Assembly: GCF_030272615.1 (NCBI RefSeq)
Contig: NC_081408.1
Span: 67,499,546 to 67,563,545 of the forward strand
Direction of reading: 5' to 3'
From: Cryptomeria japonica
Taxonomy: Eukaryota > Streptophyta > Pinopsida > Cupressales > Cupressaceae
DNA: 64,000 nt
In this document: positions 22,950 to 34,884 of the stretch, piece after piece
How positions within the stretch are numbered: position 1 is the first letter of the stretch
Layout: every line of letters begins with the position of its first letter
The notes under the pieces: generated by a model
Told to the model about the DNA's origin: nothing
Databases searched by the model: none
Seen by the model: the letters and a program-made list of their open reading frames with translations, nothing else
Program-made: the position numbers and the translations under genes

Positions 22950-24400
22950 AATCTACTCTGACATTTTCACTCTAAACAATCTTACCAATCCTTGCTTTAC
23001 TCATTGTAGAGTAACCTAAGTAGATTCCTTCATCACTCTTAGGATCTAACTTTCTAGATTACTCATCCCTCTTGATGTAGAACCTCCTTCCAAATATCTT
23101 GAATTATCTCAAATTGGGTGAGTATCCACACCATAATTCATAGGTGAGTCTTATTTGTCCCCTTCTTCACCTGTATTTGGTTCAAGTTATACACAATAGT
23201 ACTCATTGCTTCTCTCTAGAAGACATGTGGAATATCCTTCTAAATCATTAGAATCCTTGCACAATCAATTACAGTTTTGTTTCTTCATTCAACAACCCCA
23301 TTCTACTGAGGTGTTCTGGGTGCAAACATCTACCTCATAATCCCCTATTCTTCACAATAATTTATGAAATTTTGAGGGGTGAACTTGCCTCCTCTATACA
23401 ATCTCAAACATTCCAAACTCTTACCGGTTCCTCTCCCCAAGAAAGCCTTGAAGACCTTAAACATGTGAAAGGCTTCAAATTTTCCTTTCAAGAATACAGC
23501 CCACATCATTCTTGAGAAATCATATACAAACAACATGAAGTATTGGTCCCCATATAAACTCTTAGTCCTTATAGGACCACACAAATCTATATGCACTAAG
23601 TCAAGTACATTCTTAGATGAATAAGTTTTTTTGTTGAAACTAGATCCAGTCAACTTTCCTTCTTTACGCATAGCATTCTCAGATTTTGTAATGTCAGGCA
23701 TACCTCTGACAGACTTCATTTTACTAACCTTTTCTATGCTATCAAAATTAAGATGACACAATATTTTGTGCCACAACCAATTATCTTCTAGCTTTTCCAT
23801 TAAGAAACTTCCTACATTGGTGTCTAGGTAGAACATATTACCTCTAGTTTGTTTACCAATAGCAATCAGACCTCTTGATTATCACTTATTTTGTATATTC
23901 CTTCATTAAACTCTAACTGGTAACCCTTATTGTTTTGTTTTGCAAAACTTAAAATTTTTTACTTTAGCCCTTCTATCCAGTAAACATCTTTATAATTGTT
24001 TTTATCATTTAGGGCTATAGATACCTTACCTTTTACTACACAGGGAGCATCATTGCCGAATCTCACCAATCCTCCATCATAGTCCTAGATGCTGAGGAAT
24101 CCTATCATTAGTCATGTGGTGAGCTCAACCACTGTCAATTACCTACTCTCCACACCAATTTGAACTAAAAATCAATGCCAATTCACTTTCCTCTATGCTA
24201 TCTTCTTTTACCACTACAAATGCAATTCCTTCTCTATCAGATCCTTATGATTATTCATCGGTAACTCTTCTTCTACAAGATAGCACTCCTTGTTTCTCTT
24301 CTCTTTGTATCTTCTAAATTTATCCTTCCTATCATTGTCAGGACATTTGGATGCAATATGACTTATTTTACAGCATTAGAAACAACCCAGGGGTAGTTTA
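22950..24400 (-). pseudogene. Copia C zinc knuckle, pre-integrase and integrase
   Basis: A CCHC knuckle (C-F-x-C, then KISH, then IASKC) lies near 24345-24390 with a stop at its third position. The GAG-pre-integrase part shows LWHKILCHLNFDSI. Integrase shows the first catalytic Asp in LVHIDLCGP and a fold-conserved FVYDFSRMMW, but at the second catalytic site the usual SDRGGEF has become LYRGGKF, so the Asp is lost. The knuckle stop, further stops and short frames upstream complete its inactivation. Confidence 0.88.
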
Positions 24401-24449
24401 CCTTTGTTCTTTCCTTTTCCTCTTGGTAGCCTTATTGCTATTAGAGCTT

Positions 24450-24923
24450 CAAGCTCATCTTGTTCCTGTTCTTCACATAACAAGTTGTCATGTTCATGAG
24501 AATTACTAGTTCTTGTAGTAGAACTACTTTAGTTTATTTTCTTCTCATTGTTGGTGCAAGTGTCATGGAAGATTTGAAGGCCCTATCAATCTTTGGCATA
24601 TTGTTATCATAGCTGCTCAGTTCAAAGGAAATCAACTTATCAATCAGGGAATCAAGTGTAAAATTAATTGTTTCCAAACATCTGAGTTCCTGAATCACAA
24701 AAACCCTTATGGCATATTGTGGTAGTAAGGTTCTCAAGATTTTGTTGGCCACATCATCTTCCTCGAGTTTTCCTCTAGCATTTCTGATGGAATTTACCAC
24801 ATCCTTTATTCTTTTTTTGTATTGTTCTATATTCTCTCCTTGTATCCTCATCTCATCAAATTTTCCTCTCCAACTATCCACTTTGGCCTTTTGTACATGA
24901 GGATCTCCTCCATAAATAGTCTT
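24450..24923 (-). pseudogene. Copia C gag, main part
   Basis: Open from the insertion junction through KAKVDSWRGKFDEMRIQGEN, IEQYKKRIKDVVNSIR and VANKILRTLLPQY, the typical UBN2/retrotransposon gag layout of copia elements. Gag forms the particle that packages the RNA. The N-terminal part continues on the other side of the inserted 2.4 kb element at 27361-27456. Confidence 0.85.
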
Positions 24924-25385
24924 TGTTGGTGTAAATAATTATTCATCTTGGATATTATTACACCTTACTTAATTTTACTTAAGGAAATGCATTTCATAGT
25001 AGTTTGGGTATGAGACACTTGGGTGTTTGTGCGACATTGGGATAGTGTGTAGGAGAATTTCCACCTTTTGTGGACTTATATTGTTGTTACATTGCACATT
25101 CATTGGCTGATCCACCTGATGTGGAATATTAAATTGTTTCTCCTACCTACCCACACCTATTTTCTACCTACCCTTGTTTCTTATTGAGCCACATGTCATG
25201 TTTGTGTGCTCAGATATCCATATAGCCTTTCCTATATAAGGAGGCCCATATTCATTGTATGTAATGATTGATGATCCAGTTGATTAGTATTTTCATCTTG
25301 ATAGAATACAATTTATTTCTATCATCTATTTTGTTATCTCTTATTTTTGTTTTCCATTGCCTCTTGATCTTGGCAAAATTTCACA
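24924..25385 (+). repeat. 5' LTR of the 2.4 kb element
   Basis: 462 bp, TG...CA ends. It contains TATATAAGG near 25234, a plausible TATA box, which the 3' copy has lost through a small deletion (CCTTTCCTAAGG near 27205). Confidence 0.85.
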
Positions 25386-25398
25386 TGGTATCAGGGCC
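25386..25398 (+). promoter_or_regulatory. Primer-binding site of the 2.4 kb element
   Basis: TGGTATCAGGGCC directly abuts the LTR; it is the tRNA-iMet complement with one change (A to G at the tenth base). This sets the plus orientation. Confidence 0.85.
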
Positions 25399-26906
25399 AT
25401 TAGAGTGCCATTGGTTCACCAATTGAGAGAAATTCGGGGTTTGCATTTTGGAGCTTTCTATTGCAAGTTTTTATTGGAGTTTGTTAGGTCAAATATGAGG
25501 TCACCATTGGATTGAGGAGGTCCAAGAGAGTGAGTTTTTCCTTTTGTTTCATCCAAATCAAACTTCAGAGGCCAAATCTAGAGGCATTTGAAGTTTGAAG
25601 CTGCAGCAGAAATTTTCCAGAAATTATAATTTTGCATGCAATTTTCAAAAAGTGATATCTCACTCATCTGAACTCCTTTTTCAAGCAATATTTTTTGTTT
25701 TGGGGTAGAATTTCATGATTTGTACAGTGGTGTAGGATTTTTCTATTATTTGGATACAAGTTTTTCAGAGATCATAAATTCATGATTTTTACAACTTTGG
25801 AGGCTTCAATTGGGTTCATATGGACTCCTTTTCAGGTGTCATTTTTTTTTAAAGTGCATATTTTTTTGTCTACTTTCATAATCTACCATTAGTTTGCAAT
25901 GATTATGAGTAGAAATTGTACTTTCAGTATATGGTCATTTTTTTGCCTATTTGGTACTTGTATTTTGCTTGGATCTCAATTTAGATCACTAGTAGTATTT
26001 GTTGAAGTCTCTTATATCTCATTTTGAGAAGTTGTAATCATTCAAATTAGAAGTCCACTTTTAGATTATTTGCAAGTGTCAACATGATCTTTTTATGGGG
26101 GGTCAATTGTTCATTTATATCTCTTGGTGAAATTCCATTCAAAGGCATCTTCATCTGCAGTATTCTACAGGAATTCTTTGTTGATGGCATCATTTTCATG
26201 TTTCCACATTTCAATATTGTATCTTGATGTATTCTCTTTCTTGAGAAATGTTGTACTCGCACTATCATAAAGTGCTACACCTCTTTGTATCTTGTCATTG
26301 TTGACTATTTGATGTAATACTCTTGTACACATAGATTAGGAATATCTTGTGAGACTTGGTGCATGGCTCCAATTGAGACTTATATTGTACACATTTGTGC
26401 ATGTCTCCCATGAGAATTTGATTGTACCAATATTTTTTCTATTTTTAAGTATCCAGATGATGCTCACAGCAGATTGTCTCCATGCTTGATCTTCTTTTTG
26501 TTGCAGCGAGTGATTCATTGTCATCGACTTGGTACCTGGTTTTGTCACACTTTAACATTATTGGTGCAGCATTGGCTCTCTTTCTTCCTTATGGGGGGTA
26601 TTTTGGTCATCATCATCAGACCATTGCAAGAGATTAGACATTGACAGAGCACTTCATGGTCTCTTCTTCTCTCTTATGGGGGGACATATTTTTTGTTCTT
26701 CTCATTCATCATTGAGAGCATTGTGTGCCTTCGTCATCTCTCTTTTGGGGTATGGTTTTTTCCCATTGGGTTTTTCTCTCCTTCCTCACTTTATGGGAGA
26801 TTGCATTTGCATTTGTACATGGGTACCTAACATGACCTCGTAGCTGGGACCCATCTTGCATTGCTTAGTTGCACTGTAGACTTAAGTATATTCCCCTAAG
26901 TTGCAC
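25399..26906 (+). other. Non-coding interior of the 2.4 kb element
   Basis: T-rich on the plus strand. Contains three internal blocks of the form TTATGGGGGG or close to it (near 26093, 26590 and 26678), and near its end GTACATGGGTACCTAACATG. No gag or pol motif in either orientation; minus-strand frames at 26047-26548 show no domain. Confidence 0.75.
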
Positions 26907-26917
26907 TTAAGGGGGGG
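26907..26917 (+). promoter_or_regulatory. Polypurine tract of the 2.4 kb element
   Basis: TTAAGGGGGGG immediately precedes the 3' LTR. Copia B has the same TTAAGGGGGGG at its own 3' LTR on the minus strand. Confidence 0.85.
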
Positions 26918-27355
26918 TGTTGGTGTAAATAATTATTCATCTTGGATATTATTACACCTTACTTAAGTTTACTTAGGAAATGCATTTCGTAGTAGTTTGG
27001 GTATGAGACACTTGGGTGTTTGTGCCACATTGGGATAGTGTGTGTAGGAGAATTTCCACCTTTTGTGGACTTATCTTGTTGTTGCATTCCACATTCAGTG
27101 GGTGATCCACCTCATGTGGAATATTATATTGTTTCTCCTACCTACCCTTGTTTCTTATTGAGCCACATGTCATGTTTATGTGCTCACATATCCATATAGC
27201 CTTTCCTAAGGAGGCTCATATTCATTGTATGTAACGATTGATGATCCAGTTGATCAGTATTTTCATCTTGATAGAATACAATTTATTTCTATCATCTATT
27301 TCATTCTCTCTTATTTGTTCTTTCCATTTCCTCTTGATCTTGGCAAAATCTCATA
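26918..27355 (+). repeat. 3' LTR of the 2.4 kb element
   Basis: 438 bp, matching the 5' LTR with substitutions and short deletions. It ends CTCATA where the 5' copy ends TTCACA. ATCTT follows, against GTCTT before the 5' LTR. Confidence 0.85.
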
Positions 27356-27360
27356 ATCTT

Positions 27361-27456
27361 CATCTTATTCCGCATCTCTTAAGCTATTTTTAGATTTTGA
27401 ATCTCAACATACTCATTATCAGATAGAGTACTAGGAATCACCTCCATAGTTGTGAT
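27361..27456 (-). pseudogene. Copia C gag, N-terminal piece
   Basis: The minus strand translates to VIPSTLSDNEYVEIQNLK, one stop, then EMRNKMK, which resembles the LSxxEY...AKEMWDKL part of copia gag and would continue directly into YGGDPHVQKAK across the 2.4 kb insertion. The reading frame joins when the insertion and one duplication copy are left out. Upstream gag is missing. Confidence 0.75.
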
Positions 27457-27923
27457 GTTATATTGCTTCTATCACCGGTAACCTGTATCACCGGTGTAAA
27501 TCTTCATCTCTTCCCATCAGTCACTGATCATCAAGTAGATTGATCACCTGTCTATCCAGAGTGTTTCGGTCAAACATAAGACTACTAAACTACAATCCGA
27601 GTCACCTCTTGTGACTTCATCATGATTTCAACAACCAGTTTAAGAAACTAATCTCAACACCAATGTATCCTTAAATGACTAGTCAGCTACTCTATTTATC
27701 CTTCAACCGATTAGTCTTCGACCAACACACTAATTAAGTGTGTCAATAATGTATATTAGGGAAGCACTTAATCCTCCATATGGTTTGTAGCCATGAGTAA
27801 ACCATTAAGATTTACCACACCTCCCTTCCTATGAGCTTGGCCTTATTCACTCGTAAGTGTTTGTCATCAATGACAATACTAACTAATGAACTAGTTGTGC
27901 CAACACCATCAGTTATGCCAACC
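27457..27923 (-). mobile_element. Copia C 5' LTR remnant
   Basis: On the minus strand it starts near 27922 with GTTGGCATAACTGATGG (the terminal T is mutated), matching the 3' LTR remnant at 20725-20780 over about 55 bp. The far end is ill-defined because the primer site is missing. It inserted at the left border of the dispersed repeat copy that follows. Confidence 0.65.
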
Positions 27924-27925
27924 GA

Positions 27926-28700
27926 ATCATATTAAGATTTTTTCTTTGTTAATTCATCTATTTCAATGAACATGGATTTTCCCAAAGCACTTTAAAATAT
28001 ATGGTTTTTATCAAGAAGAGAATCATCCTTCTTTGTCTACCCATAATAGGATCATTTTTCTAGATTCATAGCCCAAACATACACTAGGAGAAGGGATTAT
28101 TATCTATAATTCAAGCAATCCTGAAAATTCCTAATAAGTCTATCCATTTTCTTATATGCATATGAACACCATTAGGAAAACCATGCATTATATTCCCATT
28201 ATGGATCTTTGAGATGATAACGAAAGTAAATGATTACTGAATCCAACTAAATCTACACAACTCCTTGTGCATATTTATCATGAGTAAGTAATATTCTTTT
28301 CAACTAAAAATGTAGCAACATTATTGCCTAAATATATAAGAATATTAATATCAAGTAAAAGAAATTTCATCCATAAATAAGATAATGCAAGTATTAAATT
28401 AGGTAGGTATACCACATGTCAGACACATACACACACATGTGTGTGTGTGGGTTTACATTCTTATTGATCATGAACAAGTCAATCATCATGGATAGAATGA
28501 AACACACAACACACATAATTTATAAGAGGAACCTATCTCATTTCACATAATTTGAGTTTCACTTAATGAATCACATTCATATTTTTCTACAAAATATCAT
28601 TTGCCCAATATTTGAAACAAGATTAACCTTATCTTATGATAATAAAGCATCTTTGAAAGGTAATAACTTTTCAATAGTATTTGAATAATTTACTTAAATA
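27926..28700. repeat. Dispersed repeat, second copy (parts A and B)
   Basis: Collinear with 541-1040 (part A) and 1645-1897 (part B), joined here by about 30 bp of CA/TG instead of the long microsatellite and inverted arm of the first copy. This is therefore the simpler, probably ancestral arrangement. Similarity stops at ATTTACTTAAATA. No coding content. Confidence 0.85.
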
Positions 28701-30084
28701 TATGTGGGAATTAGAAACCTAAATGAGAACTTAATATCACTTCCTTGTCACAAACTATACTTCTATCCAATGTTATTAAGTATGTATAGTTTTCTAATAA
28801 TTAAAATTATTAAAAAAAGTTTTACATATCATGATAATTATCTAACTTACAACAACGCATGATAAGCTTATAGGGTTGTAATGTCTTCTAGGATGAGATT
28901 TACAAGTGACAAAAACGTAGATAAGCAACTCTTGAAAATCAATTTTTTTTTTAGAAAAAGGATGAGAGTAAAATTATAAATCTTACAATTTGACTTTATC
29001 AAATTATAAACTTAGGCAAAGAGTAGAAAAGGATGAAAGTAAAAGTTTGAATCTATTCCTTTTTCTGAGATGTCAAGAAAGATATGATAGAGAGACAGAC
29101 TATGGTGGTCTCAAGAATTATTGTGATGATAGGATAAGTTTGAAAAGGGCACACTAAAAAAGATTAATAACTATCATAAAAATAGAAATGATAGATTTAA
29201 TATCTGATCATAAGCATAGCAGAATCATAGGTATAAAGATAATGTCCTCTAACTCATGATTGTTGCAATGTAACTAATACTTATTTTAAGGTAATATGAG
29301 AGATATAATAAATATGATTAATCATTTGATATAATCACACTTATGAAAGAACTATCTTACCCATCACAACTTTATATTTTCCTTAAAGTGGCCTTTACTA
29401 GTCTATCTATCTATAACTATAAATAAAGTATATCTTAAACCCTATATTTCTCTCTTTATTTCTTTAAACAAACATTGGCGACTAAATACCTATATATCTA
29501 TCAATGCTCCCTAAAAACCATTTCAAATTAAAATCATAGTTTCGTAAATAAAATACACTTAACAACATATAAAGAAAGAGATGGTCAACACTTGATAGAG
29601 TTTGAGGTATTAGCTTTCACAAAATTCCTCTAATATTGAGCATTAATTATAATTTTGGCTACATTGTGGAAGCACAAAAAGTTATATGGACTACTTACCA
29701 AAGAAACACAAAAGGATATGATAGATTTAGTCAATATTGTGCCAATATATCTTGGAAATTTTAGTAGATAAGAGAGATAAACTAATTATAGAATAGAATT
29801 ATGAGGAAGTTACAATTTTCCAAAAGGAGATAACACTTGTTTGAGCACTCTGAATAGATACCCTAAACCCATATAGGAATGAAATTAATATGAATTATTA
29901 TTAATACATCCATTTTTTGTTATAAGAAAAACAAAAGAATTAAATTTAAAGTGAAGACTAACATATTTACTATTGGTGAATATGAGAGAAAAATATACTC
30001 TTATGTACATCTAATCCAAATCAATTCAATAATCAAACACCCAACTCAATTAATTAAGATAAAAAATATCAATTTGAAGAAAAA
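28701..30084. other. AT-rich sequence, no gene seen
   Basis: About 1.4 kb with no recognisable repeat end, domain or RNA gene. Its last five bases, AAAAA, are the left target duplication of the gypsy element. Confidence 0.5.
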
Positions 30085-30961
30085 TGTGAGGCCCTATCTC
30101 GACTCAGTCTGGCATTTCAGTGGTTTTTATGTTGAGACTATTATGGATGCTTTATTTTTATGCATTATGGATTTAGAACTTATATGATTCCATGATTTGG
30201 ATAACATTGCTATATGTTGATACTTCATTTATATGCTTTATGATATAGAACTCTACATGATTTTTGAATAGGATGAATTTGTGATGATATATGTCATTAT
30301 TGAATTTGCAGGACTTTACTATGATGATAGAAATAGGATGTATGTTTTATATGTGGATCAAAATTATGAGAATTAGGATAATTGCTTATGTGAAATTACT
30401 TGGATATAAGATACATTAAATTGTTCAAATGTAAATTGTATGCAAGTGTTTGATGTGTATTCATATTCATGTGTTTTGTATTATATGAGGTTATTTGAAA
30501 TTACTAATGTGCAATTGAGATGCGCAGGTAAATTATCCATGTGACCATGGAAATATTATGGTGAACCAAACCTAGACTTATTTGCATTCGTAAAACCAGG
30601 GTTTGTCTATTTGGAGAGACAACACCCCGTTTGTATCATATTTTATTCGTGAAAGTGATTATTGCATGAATATTAAATTGAATTTTATTTATTTGTGTAA
30701 ATTTGACAAGAGACAAGATTTCATGTATAATTTTGTAAAAGTATTTTCTTTGTGTCACTTGACACATGTTTTGATTTATGTTTGAGTTTTTAAATTTGTC
30801 TCTTGGAGGGAGTTGCTTAACTATAGCTTTTTCAATTAATTTAATATGATTCCATAAATGCCTTGGGTAAAGAATATTTGGGATGGTCAACTTAGGTTTG
30901 ACCCAAAAATAAACTTCAGAGGGGTTTAAAAAGGGTTAAATGGACTCCTAGGGGTAGTTTA
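30085..30961 (+). repeat. Gypsy 5' LTR, first piece
   Basis: Collinear with the start of the 3' LTR (44978 onward) up to GGGGTAGTTTA, where copia B is inserted. The uninterrupted 3' LTR reads GGGGTAGTTTATTAGGG at this point, which shows the empty target site. Confidence 0.9.
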
Positions 30962-31599
30962 TGTGAGATTCTGCGAGAAGCGAGAACCGAGCCAAGATCT
31001 ATTGTTAGTCGTAGATCACATGCAACTCCTCACGCAATGAATAATCAAAGATCGAAATAGCTGAATGAAGATAATTTCTATATGAGAGAGAAATAGAGAC
31101 AAAGAAGAGAATTTGGAGAAGACTCTCACCGAGCTATCACTCCACTAACTTGACTAGTGAAGGTGAGAGTATAGTTCTTATTATAGAAAATATAAGCATA
31201 TACATCCAAGCGGTGCATTAACTCCTATTCCCCATAAAAATTGGGAGGTTTTACCTTCTTGGCAAATGCCAAAACATGTGGCATAACCTCCTTACATGAA
31301 GACAAAAAAGGAGTTGACAAAGTTGGCACATAAGGCCAAAAGAGGGTGTGAAACCCAACTACCCTATAACCCACTTAGGAAATGACAAAATAGTTGTTAT
31401 GAGAGGTGGCACAACAAGCCAAAAGAGGGTGTGTAACTTAACTACCCATGTGAGGTGGAGAGTTACACATGTAGCTGAAGTATTTCACCATGTGTCCTCA
31501 TATAAACCACTCCTATTAACCTAAGCAAGCTTAAATAATATATGTGTAGGAAAAATAAATACCCTCTAACATAAGGAAAATAAAAAACCTACACTAACA
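30962..31599 (-). repeat. Copia B 3' LTR
   Basis: 638 bp, duplicate of 36911-37550. On the minus strand it starts TGTTAGTGTAGG and ends AATCTCACA. Confidence 0.9.
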
Positions 31600-31610
31600 C
31601 CCCCCCTTAA
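31600..31610 (-). promoter_or_regulatory. Copia B polypurine tract
   Basis: The minus strand reads CTTAAGGGGGGG to within a base of the 3' LTR start. Additional G-runs (near 31685-31730) lie just upstream of it. Confidence 0.85.
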
Positions 31611-31794
31611 GCATAGCTTAGGTGGGTGAAAATATGGGTCCTGGCAAATGCAACCATGTTAGGTACCCATGTACATAGATAGCCCCCCCAAAAGAAGAAG
31701 CCCCCCATAAGAGGAATAACCCCCCCCTAAATAAGGAGAGAAAGAAATAAAGAAGGACTAAGAACTCCCTCTTGAAGTAGACACCTATCATATC

Positions 31795-34700
31795 CTAAGT
31801 AGTGATCATAAATGAAGGAACTTGCTTTCGGTGAAGGGTTTGGTGAAGATGTCCGCAGTTTGCTCCATTGTAGAACAATACTTAAGACCAATGATGCCTT
31901 CCTAAATGAACTCCCGAATATAGTGCATATGTATCTCAATGTGTTTCATCTTTTGGTGATGAACTGGATTTCTTGAGATCTATATAGCACTTTGATTATC
32001 ACAAAAGATGATAGTAGGCTTCCTAACTGGAATACCAAACTCAGTGAGAATATTCTGAAGCCAAATAGCCTCAATGGTGGCATTAACTGCCCCTCGATAC
32101 TCAACCTTTGTTGGTGAAAGAGTAAATTGCAGACCGCTTCTTACTTGACCAACAAACTGGACCAGAACTAAGTGAGAAGCAATACCCTGAAGTGGATTTG
32201 CGATCTTGAGAATCACCTGCCCAATCTGAATCTGTATATCCCACCAAGTCAATATCCATGTCTGCTGCATACTGAATTCCATAATTGTGAGTACCCTGAA
32301 TATAGTGGAGAATCCTCTTAGCTGCTTTCCAATGCAACTCATGTGGCTCCTACATGAATCTAGAGACCATGCGCACCGCATATGAAATGTAAGGTCTTGT
32401 ATGAGTCAAGTAGATGAGGCTCCCAACAATTTGTCGATATAAAGTGCTATCAACCAAGGGTGAAGAGCACTTAGCCTCAAGTTTGACCCCAGACAAAAAA
32501 GGATTAGGTGCAGGCTTACAATTAGCCATGCAAAATCTAGAAAGCATATCGAGTGCATAATTGGGTTGTCCAAGAAAGATGCCTGAAGAATATTGAGTAA
32601 TCTCAATTCCCAAGAAGTAATGTAGAAGACCCAAGTCTGACATCAGAAATCTATCATGTAGAGCAGTTTTCACTACCTTGATGGTGGATGAGTGACTCCC
32701 TGTGATCAACAAGTCATCAACATAGAGAACTAGAAATGTGAGAGTATCATCCTAGTGTAGAATGTAAACATTCAGATCAAAATGGCATTGAGTAAAACCA
32801 ACTGTCAGAAGGAAGAAGTCCATCTTGGCATACCAAGCTTGAGGAGCTTGTTTGAGGCCATAGAGAGACTTTCGAAGTCGACACACAAGTGAAGGATCTT
32901 GAACAAACCCTTGTGGCTGCTCCATGTAGATTTCCTCCTGAAGGTCACCATGAAGAAATGCACTCTTGACATCCATCTGATGAACTTCCCAATGATGGGT
33001 TGTAGAAATAGCATGGACAAGCCAAATGGAATTCATCTTAGCAACTGGAGCAAAAGTCTCAGAGTAATCAACCCCTGGAACTTGGGAAAAGCCTTTTGCT
33101 ACCAAGCGAGCCTTATACTTATCAACCAACCCATCTACTACAAATTTTGTTTGATAGATCCACTTGCATCAAACAAGTTTCCTTCCCTTAGGAGGATGAA
33201 CTAAATCCCATGTGTGATTCCTTTGCAAGGAATTAAACTCTTCTTGCATTGCAGCATCCCATTCGGGAACACCTATAACTTCTCGAAAAGACTGTAGATC
33301 AAAAGCTGAAGCAATGAAGAGATGTGGAGCTTGCTGAAATTGTGACCTAGTTCTTCTAGAATCTAATGGATCACCAACCCAATCTCTTGCTAACTCAAAA
33401 GTTCATCAAGCCCAAAGAGGCACTGAAGCTGGAGAGTCTGAGGGAGAATCATCAACCTCTGAAGGATGACTATGAGAAGAATGTGAGTCCTCACCATCAC
33501 TATCACCATCTGAAGTGGCGGAAGAAGACTCCTCAATAGGATTAGGAGGATTAAGATCCTCAAAAGAACTGTCATCATCATGCAATGTCTCCAATGTGAT
33601 AGTGGATGGAGAAGTGGTATGAGAAGAAATAGAAGAACTCTCATCAAAATGAACACTCCTCTTAATGAACAACTCATGTATAGAGGGATGGAGAAGTCTA
33701 TACCCTTTGACATCATCTGGATACCCAAAAAATATGCAAGGCTTGCTCTACGGATCCATAGCCTTGTGTTTCTCTACTGGAATGTGGGCCCATGCAAGAT
33801 AACCAAACACTCTAAAATGCTTAACTATAGGTTTTTGACCAGTCCAAGCTTGAAAAGGAGTTACCCCCTTCACAGCTTTATGAGGAACTCAGTTCTAGAT
33901 GTAACATGCACATTTGATGGCCTCTGCCCAATACTGATGTGCCAAATACTTGGAGTGAATCATACAATTTGCCATCTCCTTCAAGGAACTATTCTTCCAT
34001 TCTGCAACACCATTCTGCTGAGGACTATATGGAATTGTGTGTTGCATGTCGATACCTTCTAAAGTACAAAATTGTTCAAACTGATTATTAACATATTCAC
34101 CCCCATTATCTGTATGCAGAATCTTGATGAACTTCCCAGATTGTTTCTCTAAAAAAGATTTGAAATCTAGAAAATTCTCAAATACGTCAGACTTTTGTTT
34201 GACAAAGTAAACCCATGTAAATCTGGAAAAGTCATCAATAAATGTTAAGACATATCTAGCCCTGTTGGAAGATGGTCATGGAAATGGTCCTACCAAGTCA
34301 CTATGTACCAACTCCAATAGCTGTGGAGCTCTCCATGCTTTTCCTTTATCATACTTCTCCTCAGGATGCTTACCAAGAATACATCCCTAGCAAACTCCAT
34401 CAGAAAATCAAATAGAAGGAAACCCTGAAACCATGTCCTGTTTACTGAGTTGTTGCAAGTAACGATAGTTCAAGTGGCCAAATCATTGATGCCACAAACA
34501 ACTAATCTCATCTGCATGAGTGAGTAAAACTGTCGAAGGAGAGTCAGGAACAAAGTGAAAAAACTGATATAATTTGGATTGATGATCTGCTTTTCCCATG
34601 GCAATAGTAGACCCATTATGCATTTCACTAATTACCACTGTATCTGGTGTGAACTCAACTCACTTGCAAGAAACAGTGTGAGTGATTTGATAAACAGATA

Positions 34701-34884
34701 GGAGATTAGTTGATAAAAATGGAACACAAAGGACATCCTTAAATGTTCCTTCAGCCACATCAATAGACCCTCTCCCATGCACTTCAACAGGAGTATCATC
34801 ACCCATTAGTATGGAAGGCATAGAACATGGCTCTAAAGAGGTGAAATCATCTTTTGAAGAAGCCATGTGGTGCGAAGCACTCAA
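31795..34884 (-). pseudogene. Copia B protease/pre-integrase, integrase, RT and RNase H
   Basis: In order on the minus strand: pre-integrase (FGHLNYRYLQQLS), integrase with LVHSDLVGPF, HTDNGGEY and PQQNGVAEWKN (the D, D and E are kept; the usual R after E is W), an acidic Ser-rich linker (33406-33672), RT with KWIYQTKF, QMDVKSAFLHGD, LYGLKQAPQAWY and YVDDLLITG, then RNase H with TDSDWAGD, a frameshift, EYRGAVNATIEAIW and FCDNQSAI. The protein would copy and integrate the element. Stops, most readable as single base changes, occur in all parts. Confidence 0.92.

Larger units (their letters stand above)
24924..27355 (+). mobile_element. Short non-coding LTR retrotransposon (TRIM/SMART-like), 2.43 kb
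   Basis: Direct repeats of 462 and 438 bp starting TGTTGGTGTAAATAATTATT bound a 1.53 kb interior without coding capacity. The left LTR ends TTCACA directly before TGGTATCAGGGCC; the right LTR starts after TTAAGGGGGGG. It lies inside copia C gag. Target duplication GTCTT / ATCTT (one transition). LTRs differ by substitutions and a few short indels. It is larger than classical TRIMs (usually well under 1 kb interior), so it is best called a small non-autonomous copia-type element. Its 3' interior resembles copia B (see findings). Confidence 0.88.
20716..27923 (-). mobile_element. Copia C: decayed Ty1/copia element, interrupted by a 2.4 kb insertion
   Basis: Order on the minus strand: LTR remnant (27457-27923), gag start (27361-27456), a foreign element, rest of gag, zinc knuckle, pre-integrase, integrase, RT, RNase H, polypurine tract and a 55 bp 3' LTR remnant. 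Gag-IN-RT-RNaseH order is diagnostic for Ty1/copia. It has multiple frameshifts and stops in every domain. No primer site is seen between LTR and gag, so that junction has lost sequence. The element cannot make functional proteins. Confidence 0.85.
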
